A program made the translations under genes and the position numbers. This document shows, piece after piece, positions 1 through 8,015 of a stretch of 64,000 nt of DNA; the stretch's first letter is position 1; each line of letters starts with the position of its first letter. Source of the stretch: Rubrobacter aplysinae (GTDB taxonomy: Bacteria; Actinomycetota; Rubrobacteria; Rubrobacterales; Rubrobacteraceae); assembly GCF_001029505.1 (NCBI RefSeq), contig NZ_LEKH01000009.1, positions 62,001 through 126,000 on the forward strand, read 5' to 3'. The notes under the pieces were generated by a model. It worked only from the letters and a program-made list of their open reading frames with translations. It did not search any database and was not told the origin of the DNA.

Positions 1-504
1 GTTACGGTCTACGCCTGCACCTCCGGGAGCTTCGTCGACGGTCTCGTTGGCGAGGCCAGGATCAGGGAGGCCATGCGAGAGGCCGGCGCCCGGCGGGCGC
101 TCACGACCAGTGGCGCGCTTCTCGAGGCGCTCCAGGCTCTGGGTGTACGGCGGCTCGCGGTCGGCACGCCCTATGACGCCACGGTCACCGAAAGGCTCTC
201 ACGCTTTCTGGCGGAGGCCGGGTACGAGATCGTCTCCAGCGCCTTTCTCGGCCTCACCGGGAACATATTCCGGGTCAGCCGCCGGAGCGTCCGCGCCCTC
301 GCGCTCGCCGCCGACGGCCCGGAGGCCGACGCGATCTTTCTGTCCTGTACGAACCTCCGGACCTTCGACGTACTCGAAGGGGTCGAGGAGGAGCTAGGCA
401 AGCCCGTGCTATCGGCGAACCAGGTAACGATGTGGGCCGCCCTGCGCGCCGCGGGGCTGGCGGAGGCATATCATCGGCCGCCGCCGTCCCCGCTCTGGCT
501 GTAA
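1..504 (+). CDS. Maleate isomerase / Asp-Glu racemase-like protein (5' partial)
   Basis: The reading frame is already open at the first base, so the N-terminus lies outside the window; 167 codons remain. Two Cys-centred motifs typical of the Asp/Glu racemase-arylmalonate decarboxylase-maleate isomerase superfamily are visible: YACTSGSF near the start of the visible part and FLSCTNLRTFD about 110 residues later, followed by KPVLSANQVTMW. In this family the two Cys act as the acid/base pair for isomerisation, racemisation or decarboxylation of small dicarboxylates. It precedes a GntR regulator and an amidase/DUF3830/2-hydroxyacid dehydrogenase cluster, as such proteins often do in acid or amide catabolism. 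The exact substrate cannot be read from the sequence. Confidence 0.8.
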   Translation, partial: VTVYACTSGSFVDGLVGEARIREAMREAGARRALTTSGALLEALQALGVRRLAVGTPYDATVTERLSRFLAEAGYEIVSSAFLGLTGNIFRVSRRSVRALALAADGPEADAIFLSCTNLRTFDVLEGVEEELGKPVLSANQVTMWAALRAAGLAEAYHRPPPSPLWL

Positions 505-533
505 CCGGCTGGCCTTAACCGGCTCGGGAGCGT

Positions 534-1211
534 CTATGGCTCGCGGTCGCTCTTACCAGTGAGGTCGTTCATCGCGTCCCGCAGGTGGGCTTCGAGGAGC
601 CCCAGGGCCTTTGTTTCGTCGCCCCGGCGCATGGACTGGAGTATGCTTCTGTGCTCGGTGGCGAGGCGTTGATGTACCGGATAGGCGAACTCGAGCGCCG
701 ACAGGCACATTCTCGTCTCGACGAGCAGGGTGTCGAACATCTTTCGCAGACGTTTGCTCTGCGAAGCGCGCACCAGGTGCTCGTGAAAGCACAGGTCGCA
801 GTCCGCGATTCTGGGCCATTCGCCGCTCTCCGCGGCCTCTAGCATACCTTCCACGCATTCTTCGAGCCGGTCGAAAGGCTCGGCCTCACCCCGGCGGATA
901 ACTACCTTCGCGGCCTCACGCTCGATCGCCCTCCGGGCGAGATACACGTCTACTATATCTTCCTCGTCGAGCGAGACGACGAAGACGCCCCGGTTGCGCC
1001 GGTATACGAGCAGGCCTTCCTGTACGAGCCTCTGCAGCGCCTCACGCACGGGACCCCGGCTAACCTCTAGCTGGGATGCGAGAGACGACTCACCGAGCCG
1101 CTCGCCGGGCGAAAACGTCCCATCTTTTACCCGCTCCCTGATCTGGCTGGCTATGGCTCCGGCCGCCGTCTCCCGGCTAACGGGCTCGAGACCCTCTAAA
1201 CCGTGCATCAT
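534..1211 (-). CDS. GntR family regulator, FCD subfamily
   Basis: A 225-aa transcription factor. Residues about 15-80 form a winged HTH with the GntR signature (LASQLEVSRGPVREALQRLVQEGLL). The rest is an all-helical FCD effector domain with the metal-ligand pattern Asp/His (CDLCFHEHLV) and a later His (ATEHRSILQSM). FCD regulators usually repress catabolic operons and release DNA on binding an organic acid. It is divergent from the 2-hydroxyacid dehydrogenase operon. A 13-bp near-palindrome (1297-1309) sits between them and recurs before the dehydrogenase at 5565, so it may control both units (inference). A second Met follows the first; either could start translation. Confidence 0.9.
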   Translation of the reverse strand: MMHGLEGLEPVSRETAAGAIASQIRERVKDGTFSPGERLGESSLASQLEVSRGPVREALQRLVQEGLLVYRRNRGVFVVSLDEEDIVDVYLARRAIEREAAKVVIRRGEAEPFDRLEECVEGMLEAAESGEWPRIADCDLCFHEHLVRASQSKRLRKMFDTLLVETRMCLSALEFAYPVHQRLATEHRSILQSMRRGDETKALGLLEAHLRDAMNDLTGKSDREP

Positions 1212-1296
1212 TCGCCCCCATGCCTCCTGTAAAGCATCACCCGAGCAAGAACCAGTTTACCCGGCTCCAGAGGATTGGTACCCTCCCGACCAATGA

Positions 1297-1309
1297 GTCA
1301 ACTGTTTAC
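1297..1309. promoter_or_regulatory. Candidate GntR operator
   Basis: The sequence GTCAACTGTTTAC is a near palindrome of the form GTmAAC-n-GTTkAC, placed in an AT-rich stretch between the divergent GntR gene (534-1211) and the operon starting at 1381. The same 13-mer with one central change occurs at 5636-5648 in front of the Glu/Leu dehydrogenase. GntR/FCD sites are usually short palindromes of about this size. Binding is inferred, not shown. Confidence 0.5.
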
Positions 1310-1380
1310 AATTATACAATAGGGACCTACCTTAGGGTGATGTTAGGGGGGAGCACGGTGCGTAACGAAGGGAGGTTAGC

Positions 1381-2421
1381 GTGGAGGCGAGCACTTCCAA
1401 CGTGACCGGGGAGGATAGGGGAGACGGCCGTCTGCCAAGGGTCCTGGTTCTCGGTGCGGGGGCTTCAAACCCGCCCCGGGGCATCGAGCCGGTGATGGAG
1501 AATGCCCGGGTAAGCTTCGCCGGAGACGTGGAGGAGTTGAGGCGCGAGCTGCCGGGTACGGAGGCTCTCTTCGTGTGGGATTTCAGGTCCGACGAGCTAC
1601 AGCAAGCCTGGGAGCGGGCGGACAGCCTGGAGTGGGCCCACGTCGCCGGCGCGGGGGTCGACGCGGTGCTTTTCCCGGCTCTGGTGGAGAGCAGCGTGAC
1701 CCTCACCAACTCCCGAGGCGTCTTCGACCGCCCGATAGGGGAGTACGTGATCGGGCTGATGCTGATGTTCGCCAAGGGCTTTGCGGAGACCATGGAGCAG
1801 CAGCGGAGCAAGCGTTGGGCCCACCGTGAGACCGAGACGCTCTCCGGCAAACGTCTCCTGGTGGTCGGGGTGGGGCCGATCGGGCGCGAGGTCGCGCGTC
1901 TGGCGAAGGCCCTGGACATGCACACAGAGGGGGTGGCGCGAACTGGACGAGAGGGCGACGAGGATTTCGATCGCTTGCTCTCCGACGAGCGGCTGGACGA
2001 GGCCCTGCCGGAGGCGGACTATGTCGTGGTCGCCGCCCCGCTCACCGGGCGCACGCGCGGCATGTTCGACCGGAGCAGGTTTAGTCGGATGAAGCCCGGG
2101 GCGCGCTTCATCAACGTCGGCCGGGGTCCGATCGTGGAGGAGGGCGCGCTGCTCGAGGCGCTGCGCGAGGGCGGTATCTCCAGTGCGGCGCTCGACGTGT
2201 TCCAGAACGAGCCGTTGCCGCCGGAGAGCCCTCTGTGGGAGGCTGAGGGGATGTTCGTATCGCCGCACATGTCCGGCGACTTCACGGGCTGGCTCGACGC
2301 TCTCGGGGAGCTATTCGCGGAGAACTTCGGACGTTGGACCCGCGGGGAGCCGCTGCTGAACGTCGTGGACAAACAGAGGGGCTACGCCGGAACGGGCGCG
2401 CCTCAGGAGGGTAAGGGTTGA
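1381..2421 (+). CDS. D-isomer specific 2-hydroxyacid dehydrogenase
   Basis: A 346-aa NAD(P)-dependent 2-hydroxyacid dehydrogenase that interconverts a 2-oxoacid and a D-2-hydroxyacid in the cytoplasm. The nucleotide-binding GxGxxG is VGVGPIG around residues 162-168. The catalytic trio is visible: Arg248 in NVGRGP, Glu277 in FQNEP, and His296 in SPHMSGD. The GTG start follows a good ribosome site (GGGAGG) and the length fits the family. The 3' end overlaps the amidase start (TTGA), so the two are translationally coupled. The substrate is unknown; the amidase and DUF3830 neighbours suggest an amide-derived acid. Confidence 0.88.
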   Translation: MEASTSNVTGEDRGDGRLPRVLVLGAGASNPPRGIEPVMENARVSFAGDVEELRRELPGTEALFVWDFRSDELQQAWERADSLEWAHVAGAGVDAVLFPALVESSVTLTNSRGVFDRPIGEYVIGLMLMFAKGFAETMEQQRSKRWAHRETETLSGKRLLVVGVGPIGREVARLAKALDMHTEGVARTGREGDEDFDRLLSDERLDEALPEADYVVVAAPLTGRTRGMFDRSRFSRMKPGARFINVGRGPIVEEGALLEALREGGISSAALDVFQNEPLPPESPLWEAEGMFVSPHMSGDFTGWLDALGELFAENFGRWTRGEPLLNVVDKQRGYAGTGAPQEGKG

Positions 2422-3818
2422 CCGAAACCGCATTTCTTACGGCCGCGGAGCTTGGACGGCTGTACCGGGACCGGGAGCTATCCCCCGTGGAGGCGACGCG
2501 GGCGGCGCTGGATCAGATCGAAGAGCACAACCCCCGCGTGAATGCCTTCTGCCTCGTAGACGAGGAGGCGGCGCTCGCCTCGGCCCGGGAGTCGGAGAAG
2601 CGTTACTCGGACGGCGGGCCGCTCGGGAAGCTGGACGGGGTGCCGGCCTCCATAAAGGATCTCGTCCTGACCCGCGGCTGGCCTACGCTACGCGGCTCGC
2701 GGCTGGTGGACCCCGATCAAGCGTGGGAGGAAGACGCTCCCTCGACCGCCCGTCTGCGGGAGGGCGGCGCCGTCCTGCTCGGGAAGACCACCACCCCGGA
2801 GTATGGCTGGAAAGGGGTCACCGATAGCCCGCTTACCGGCGTGACGACGAACCCGTGGGATACGACCCGGACCTCGGGCGGGTCGAGCGGCGGCGCGGCG
2901 GCGGCGATAAGCCTCGGGATGGGGAGGATCGCTATCGGCACCGACGGCGGCGGCTCTGTACGCATACCGGGGGCCTTTTGCGGCATCTTCGGCTTCAAGG
3001 CGACCTTCGGCCGGGTCCCGGCCTGGCCTATCAGCCCGTTCGGCACTCTCGCTAACGTCGGCCCGATGACGAGTACGGTAGAGGACGCGGCGTTGATGAT
3101 GGACGTGATCTCAGCCCCGGATTACCGGGACCCGCTTACCTTGCCGCCGGCCGGATACGACTTCGCCGACCATCTCGAAGGCGGTGTGGAGGGTCTGCGC
3201 GTGGCGTTTAGTCCGGATCTCGGCTACGCGGAGCTGCACCCGGAGGTGCGCGATGCTGTAGAGCAGGCCGCCCGGGCCTTCGAGGAGCTGGGGGCGACCG
3301 TGGTGCGCGAGGACCCGGGCTTCGACGACCCGGTGGAGTGCTTCAAGGCTCACTGGTACCCCGGCGCCGCGAAGGCGCTCGCAGCCTACGGTAGAGAGGC
3401 GCGCGCGCTCATGGACCCCGGCCTCGTGGAGATAGTCGAGGAGGGTGAGCGATACTCGGCCGTGGAGCATCTGGAGGCGGTCGCAAAGCGCGGCGAGCTG
3501 GGCATCCTGATGGGCGAGTTCCACCGCCGATACGACCTCCTGCTGACCCCCACGATGCCCATACCGGCCTTCGAGGCCGGGGTGGAGACGCCGGGTTCTC
3601 GGGGCTCGGGCGGGCGCTGGACGAGCTGGGCGTCGTTCTCACACCCGTTCAACCTGACCCAGCAACCGGCGGCCACCGTGCCGTGCGGCTTCGCGGAAGG
3701 CCTGCCGGTCGGCCTGCAGATCGTGGGCGCCAGGCACGCCGATGCGCTCGTGCTGAGGGCCGCCCGCGCCTACGAGGCGGCGCATCCGATGAGTAGCCGG
3801 CCGCCGCTGGCGGCGTAG
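2418..3818 (+). CDS. Amidase signature family hydrolase
   Basis: A 466-aa amidase-signature enzyme that hydrolyses an amide to acid plus ammonia or amine. The Ser-cisSer-Lys triad is visible: Lys80 in PASIK, cis-Ser156/157 in the GGSSGG core, and nucleophile Ser180 in TDGGGSVRIPG. The family length (450-500) is met. TTG is taken as the start because it overlaps the upstream stop and aligns with the usual N-terminus. It is second in an operon with the dehydrogenase and the DUF3830 gene. The specific amide cannot be told from sequence; it is not part of a gatCAB set here. Confidence 0.88.
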   Translation: MTETAFLTAAELGRLYRDRELSPVEATRAALDQIEEHNPRVNAFCLVDEEAALASARESEKRYSDGGPLGKLDGVPASIKDLVLTRGWPTLRGSRLVDPDQAWEEDAPSTARLREGGAVLLGKTTTPEYGWKGVTDSPLTGVTTNPWDTTRTSGGSSGGAAAAISLGMGRIAIGTDGGGSVRIPGAFCGIFGFKATFGRVPAWPISPFGTLANVGPMTSTVEDAALMMDVISAPDYRDPLTLPPAGYDFADHLEGGVEGLRVAFSPDLGYAELHPEVRDAVEQAARAFEELGATVVREDPGFDDPVECFKAHWYPGAAKALAAYGREARALMDPGLVEIVEEGERYSAVEHLEAVAKRGELGILMGEFHRRYDLLLTPTMPIPAFEAGVETPGSRGSGGRWTSWASFSHPFNLTQQPAATVPCGFAEGLPVGLQIVGARHADALVLRAARAYEAAHPMSSRPPLAA

Positions 3819-3865
3819 CCTCCGTCTACGCCGGAATACGGAAATACCGAGAGAGGGAGGAAGAG

Positions 3866-4369
3866 TTGGCACGATACATGCAGATCAGGCTGGAGAAGCG
3901 GGACGTCTCTTGCGTGGCGCGGCTCCTGGACGACAAGGCTCCGCGCACCTGCGAGGAGGTGTGGAACGCGCTGCCGCTCACCGGTGACGCGTACCACGCC
4001 AAGTACGCGCGGAACGAGATCTACAGTCTGGTGCCCGGCTTCGCCGAGACAGAGCCCGGCCGGGAGAACCCCACGATTACGCCCATACCCGGCGACGTGG
4101 TCTACTTCTCGTTCGAGCCGTGGCAGCTTATAACGGGCTCGCACGGCTACGACGAGTCGGACGACCTCGCGGGTCTGGACCGGATCGTGGACCTCGCCCT
4201 GTTCTACGAGCGCAACAACCTGCTCTTGAACCCCGACTACGGCTTCGTGCCGGCCAACGTCTTCGCCACGATAGAGGAAGGCCTCGAAGACATCGCCGCC
4301 GCCTCCCAGGACCTCTGGAAGCGCGGCGTCGAGGGCGAACGCCTGAGCTACAGCCGTCTGGACAGATAA
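3866..4369 (+). CDS. DUF3830 (cyclophilin-like) family protein
   Basis: A 167-aa protein starting at TTG behind GGGAGGAAGAG. The sequence matches what I recall of DUF3830: an N-terminal strand-rich region with NALPLTGDAYHAKYARNEIY, then PGDVVYFSF and a C-terminal segment with an ERNNLLLNPDYGFVPANVFATIEEG-like helix. DUF3830 proteins have a cyclophilin-like beta barrel and often sit beside amidases, Asp/Glu racemases and GntR regulators, as here. The biochemical role is unknown. It is the last gene of the 1381-4369 operon and converges on the dehydrogenase gene 8 bp away. Confidence 0.7.
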   Translation: MARYMQIRLEKRDVSCVARLLDDKAPRTCEEVWNALPLTGDAYHAKYARNEIYSLVPGFAETEPGRENPTITPIPGDVVYFSFEPWQLITGSHGYDESDDLAGLDRIVDLALFYERNNLLLNPDYGFVPANVFATIEEGLEDIAAASQDLWKRGVEGERLSYSRLDR

Positions 4370-4377
4370 GTAAGTAC

Positions 4378-5565
4378 CTAGAGGACGGTGCGGGTCGCGC
4401 TCGCCTCTCCGTAGAGGCGGGCGAACTCGTCCAGGTTGCGCTGGGAGAGCTCCCTGGCGGCCTCGCGCGGGCTGTCTGTCCCGGCCTCCCAGGCCTCCAA
4501 GATCTGGCCCACCGCCCGCCGCATCTCTACCGACAGCTTCTCGAAGGCGTCCATGGGCTCGGGGGTTATGTCCCCGAAGAGCGTCCACCACGCCCAGCCC
4601 ACGGCTCCGGCGTTCGCGATAAAGTCCGGTATTACCGGAATGCCGCGTTCGAGCAGGCGCTGCTCGGCGTCGGCGGTCACGGGGACGTTTGCGGCCTCGG
4701 CTATGAGGCGGGCGTTTACCTTCTCGCAGTTGTCGGCGTCTATGGCGTAGGAGATCGCGGCCGGGACGAGCACCTCGGCCTCGACCGAGAGCCACTCCTC
4801 GACGGGGAGCTCCCGGTCTCCGGGGCCCAGCGCCGAGCGGTCGATCTCGCCGTACGCGCTGCGGGCTTTGAGCAGCCTCTCCACGTCTACGCCTCCAGGA
4901 TTGAAGATAACTCCTTTGGCGTCAACCGCTCCGACCACCCGGATGCCGCCCCGGGCGAGATATCGGGCGGTGGAGCCTCCCATGGAGCCGAAGCCCTGGA
5001 CCACGGCCCGGGTCTCCCCGGGCACGAGCCCGAGCCGCTCCGCCGCCGCGCCCACGGCCTCGGCGACCCCGTAGCCGCCGATCATGTCCGGCATCGGCAC
5101 GCCTTCGACGTCCACGGCAAAGGCTTCCCGCACCCGCGTTAGCGTGCGGTCCGGATCCGCGCTCCGCACGAGCGCGGCGTGCAGCGACATCCCGAGCCCA
5201 GCCTCGTCGAAGACCTCATCCAAAAGGTCTTGCGGAATACCGAGATCCTCCGCCGTTACCCAGTAGTCGTCCAGGATCGGCCGCACCGCCCGCACGAACC
5301 GTTCGAGCACGCCCCGCGCCTGCGGGTCGAACGGATCGAAGTCTATGCCGCCCTTGGCCCCGCCCACGGGCAGGTTCAGCGCCCCGGTCTTGTACGACAT
5401 GCCGCTCGCAAGGTCCTCGACCTCCCCGAGGGTGCACCCGGCCCGCATCCTGGTACCGCCGGTCGCTATGCCGCCGACGAGCCGATCCACGACGACGTAC
5501 CCCTTCGCCCTGGTCTCGGTATCGGTCCAGTTCAGCCTCAGAAATGGCTCGCGCCAAGCGGACAT
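4378..5565 (-). CDS. Glu/Leu/Phe/Val dehydrogenase
   Basis: A 395-aa NAD(P)-dependent amino acid dehydrogenase performing reversible oxidative deamination of an amino acid to its 2-oxoacid. Substrate/catalytic residues are visible: Lys59 (SYKTG), Lys71 in the PVGGAKGGI signature, and Asp107 in TAEDLGI. A Rossmann motif VQGFGSMG lies in the second half. It differs clearly from the NADP-type enzyme at 28604 in length and motifs. The promoter carries the same 13-bp motif as the divergent GntR region at 1297, suggesting shared control. The exact amino acid (Glu versus branched chain) is not resolved. Confidence 0.85.
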   Translation of the reverse strand: MSAWREPFLRLNWTDTETRAKGYVVVDRLVGGIATGGTRMRAGCTLGEVEDLASGMSYKTGALNLPVGGAKGGIDFDPFDPQARGVLERFVRAVRPILDDYWVTAEDLGIPQDLLDEVFDEAGLGMSLHAALVRSADPDRTLTRVREAFAVDVEGVPMPDMIGGYGVAEAVGAAAERLGLVPGETRAVVQGFGSMGGSTARYLARGGIRVVGAVDAKGVIFNPGGVDVERLLKARSAYGEIDRSALGPGDRELPVEEWLSVEAEVLVPAAISYAIDADNCEKVNARLIAEAANVPVTADAEQRLLERGIPVIPDFIANAGAVGWAWWTLFGDITPEPMDAFEKLSVEMRRAVGQILEAWEAGTDSPREAARELSQRNLDEFARLYGEASATRTVL

Positions 5566-5610
5566 ACAGACTCCTCCTATTCACCGGACACCGTGAAGGC
5601 GATCCTCTAA

Positions 5611-5640
5611 AATACTCTAAGTTTGACGCTATATTGTCAA
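5611..5640 (-). promoter_or_regulatory. Sigma-70-type promoter of the 5565 dehydrogenase gene
   Basis: Read on the minus strand, TTGACA (plus-strand 5635-5640) is followed after 18 bp by AGTATT (5611-5616), about 50 bp before the ATG at 5565. The -35 element overlaps the candidate operator 5636-5648, consistent with repression. Confidence 0.45.
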
Positions 5641-5648
5641 CAGTTTAC
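5636..5648. promoter_or_regulatory. Second copy of the candidate GntR operator
   Basis: GTCAACAGTTTAC differs from the site at 1297-1309 at one central base and overlaps the predicted -35 box of the dehydrogenase promoter. Two copies about 4.3 kb apart flank the cluster of genes that would be controlled. Confidence 0.5.
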
Positions 5649-5991
5649 ACTTTGCACGAGCTGTATGTGGCGAGGAAAGGAGCGCTCATCTACTACGCTC
5701 ATCTACTAATTCCGGGGCCGGTATGATCGTGGGCTCTGCTTTTTTGAGCGTACCGGGACGCTAGTATAGTGGCGAGCTTTCTGTGTACTTCCGTGTGTAT
5801 GCCCGATTTCGGCTTGAGAGTACAGGAAAGCCGATAGGGTTAGGGTCCGGGTAAGTGTCGGAGCCGGGGTATTCAGAGTTTTTAGATAGCCGCGGGAGAG
5901 TGCGGGGAAGTATGGGGAAGTGCGTACGTGCCGTGGGGATCCCGCTAAACGCGCATAGGTATGCGGGGGTGGGGAAGGAGGAAACGCAGAT
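5649..5991. other. Non-coding stretch upstream of the BCCT gene
   Basis: About 340 bp without a credible gene. A possible weak plus-strand promoter is TTGAGC (5744-5749) with TATAGT (5765-5770), but the spacing is only 15 bp. A strong ribosome site (GGAAGGAGG) lies just before the BCCT start at 5992. A minus-strand frame through this area reads into the BCCT gene and looks like a shadow. Confidence 0.4.
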
Positions 5992-7650
5992 ATGATGGAG
6001 CAGGTAGGACGTGCCTTGGGTCTTAGGACGAATCCGGTGGTGTTCTTTACTTCGGCGCTCTTTATCGTCTTGTTCGTCGCTTTTGGGGTCTTCTTTTCGG
6101 GGGCCATGACCGCGGTTTTCGGTGCCACCGCGGGGTGGCTATCTGCGAACCTCGGCTGGCTGTACATATTGACGGTGACCTTGATAGTGCTCTTCGTGCT
6201 CATACTGGGCTTTAGCCGCTACGGGAAGCTGCGGCTCGGGCCCGACGGAGCCCGGCCCCAGTTCGGGAACTATGCCTGGTTCGCGATGCTCTTTACCGCC
6301 GGGATCGGCAGCGTGCTCATGTTCTACGGCGTGGCGGGGCCGGTATCCCACTACGCGGCCAACCCGATGGAGATTGGCAACAACGCCGACAAGGCTCAGG
6401 CCGCCCTTAACTTCTCGCTGTATCACTACGGGCTCCACGCCTGGGGCGTATTCGGGCTGGCGGGGCTGTCTCTGGGCTATTTCGCCTACCGGCGCGGGAT
6501 GCCCCTGAGGCTGCGCTCGGCCTTCTATCCGATTTTCGGTAACAGGATCCACGGCCCCATAGGTCACGTAATAGACATCTTCACCGTTCTGGGTACCGTG
6601 TTCGGCGTGGCCGTTACGCTCGGCCTGGCGGGATCTCAGGTCAACATCGGCGTCAGCCGGACGCTGGGCATCAGCGAGTCTACCCTGTTGCAGGTCTTGA
6701 TCATCGCCGGGATCACGGCGGTCGCGGTGGTCTCGGTTGCCCTTGGTCTCGAACGCGGCATTAGCAGGCTCGGCCAGACGAACATGGCGCTGGCGATCCT
6801 GCTTTTGGCGTTCGTGATCGTGGCCGGACCCACCGTCTTCTTGTTGCAGAACTTCGTCCAGAGCATCGGCTACTATTTCCAGAACTTCGTCCAGTTCTCC
6901 TTCTGGAACCAGGCGTACAACGACGACGGTTGGCAGGGTAGCTGGACGGTCTTCATCTGGGCCTGGCAGATCTCCTGGGCCCCGTTCGTGGGCATGTTCA
7001 TCGCGAGGATCTCCTACGGACGTACGATCCGGGAGTTCGTACTGGGGGTGCTATTCGCACCGCTGCTCTTCACGATCTTCTGGTTCAGCACGTTTGGCGG
7101 GACCGCGCTCAACTCCGTGCTCGGTGGTAACGGTAACCTCACGCAGGTCGTCACCGCGGAGGGCGGGATACGCGCCGCCCTCTTCGCCATGCTGGAGACC
7201 CTGCCCCTGGCCACCCTGAGCTCGATACTGGCCCTCGCTGTTATCTGCATATTCTTCGTCACCTCTGCCGACTCGGCCTCGTTGGTCCTGGACACATTGA
7301 CCTCGGGCGATAGCGAGAACTCGCTAACCCGCCAACGTGTCTTCTGGGCGGTCTCTCTGGGCGCCATCGCCATCGTGCTACTGCTGGCGGGGGGCCTCGA
7401 CGCCCTCTCAAACGTGGTCACCACCACCGGGCTTCCCTTCCTGGTCATCCTGGCCGTTATGTGCTTCAGCCTGCTGCGGGGCCTGCGCAGCGAGGAAGAG
7501 TCCTCCCCCGAGACGGACGGAGAGCCCGGAGCGGCGCAGCCGGCCGGCGAGACGGGAGGAGCGGCCGTGCACAGCGGTGCCCAGGAGCGGTCGCTGCTGG
7601 CAGAGGGTCAGTCGTCGCAGGCGCAAACCAGAACCAACGATCCTCGATAA
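5992..7650 (+). CDS. BCCT family transporter (betaine/carnitine/choline type)
   Basis: A 552-aa integral membrane protein with about 12 hydrophobic helices and a soluble acidic, Gly/Pro-rich C-terminal tail of roughly 55 residues. BCCT hallmarks are visible: an early FYGVAGPVSHY segment and the family signature region with WAWQISWAPFVGMFIARIS. The family imports quaternary ammonium compounds or related zwitterions (betaine, choline, carnitine, also taurine in some members), driven by Na+ or H+. ATG follows GGAAGGAGG. It sits upstream of alanine dehydrogenase and an omega-type aminotransferase, so an amino-sulfonate or omega-amino acid substrate is possible (inference). Confidence 0.9.
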   Translation: MMEQVGRALGLRTNPVVFFTSALFIVLFVAFGVFFSGAMTAVFGATAGWLSANLGWLYILTVTLIVLFVLILGFSRYGKLRLGPDGARPQFGNYAWFAMLFTAGIGSVLMFYGVAGPVSHYAANPMEIGNNADKAQAALNFSLYHYGLHAWGVFGLAGLSLGYFAYRRGMPLRLRSAFYPIFGNRIHGPIGHVIDIFTVLGTVFGVAVTLGLAGSQVNIGVSRTLGISESTLLQVLIIAGITAVAVVSVALGLERGISRLGQTNMALAILLLAFVIVAGPTVFLLQNFVQSIGYYFQNFVQFSFWNQAYNDDGWQGSWTVFIWAWQISWAPFVGMFIARISYGRTIREFVLGVLFAPLLFTIFWFSTFGGTALNSVLGGNGNLTQVVTAEGGIRAALFAMLETLPLATLSSILALAVICIFFVTSADSASLVLDTLTSGDSENSLTRQRVFWAVSLGAIAIVLLLAGGLDALSNVVTTTGLPFLVILAVMCFSLLRGLRSEEESSPETDGEPGAAQPAGETGGAAVHSGAQERSLLAEGQSSQAQTRTNDPR

Positions 7651-7670
7651 ACGAGGCTCCGCGGGCTCAT

Positions 7671-7716
7671 TCGCGGGCCGGGGGAAGCTGTATCATTGGA
7701 CTCTCCCGGCCCGCGA
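7671..7716. terminator. Inverted repeat after the BCCT gene
   Basis: TCGCGGGCCGGG (7671-7682) is perfectly complementary to CCCGGCCCGCGA (7705-7716), a 12-bp GC-rich stem that can be extended slightly, with a loop of about 22 nt. It lies 20 bp after the BCCT stop. There is no T-run, so a terminator role is only likely, not certain. Confidence 0.45.
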
Positions 7717-7747
7717 GATTCGCCCGGGCTATGCAGTATCCGCGGAT

Positions 7748-7785
7748 CAGCAAGGTTGGACCAGCAAGGTTGGACCAGCAAGGTT
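7748..7785. repeat. Tandem repeat, 14-bp unit
   Basis: The unit CAGCAAGGTTGGAC is present twice in full and once in part (CAGCAAGGTT), head to tail, in the BCCT-ald intergenic region. Confidence 0.85.
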
Positions 7786-7889
7786 AGAAGGGGTGCTTAC
7801 GGGAGGTGTTTGCCGATAACGCACAAGACACCGTAGACGTAGCGCATGCGGTGGGTGTGAGTTTTTCTCCGGTAGAGGGGACACAATCG

Positions 7890-7948
7890 GCCAGAGTCAC
7901 ATCCCGGCACTCTGGCTCTTGTCAGCCCGGGCGCCACTCTTCAGTGGC
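7890..7948 (+). other. Two hairpins in the region upstream of ald
   Basis: GCCAGAGT (7890-7897) pairs with ACTCTGGC (7909-7916), and 17 bp later GCCACT (7933-7938) pairs with AGTGGC (7943-7948) around a CTTC loop. They lie 70-125 bp before the ald start. They do not match a riboswitch class I can recognise (glycine, T-box and others lack their conserved cores). The rest of the 365-bp gap holds no gene. Confidence 0.4.
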
Positions 7949-8015
7949 CTTGTTCGGTAGTGAGACGAGATAATGGTTCACGAGTCGTAGTACCCTATTC
8001 GATAGGAGGAGAGAT

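Noticed and set aside
3770-4795. 341-codon minus-strand frame spanning the DUF3830 gene and the end of the 4378 dehydrogenase
   Set aside because: It overlaps two well-supported genes in other frames and reads as low-complexity Arg/Gly/Val sequence.
7820-8015. Glycine riboswitch or T-box before ald
   Set aside because: The conserved cores (for example the T-box TGGNACC element) are absent.
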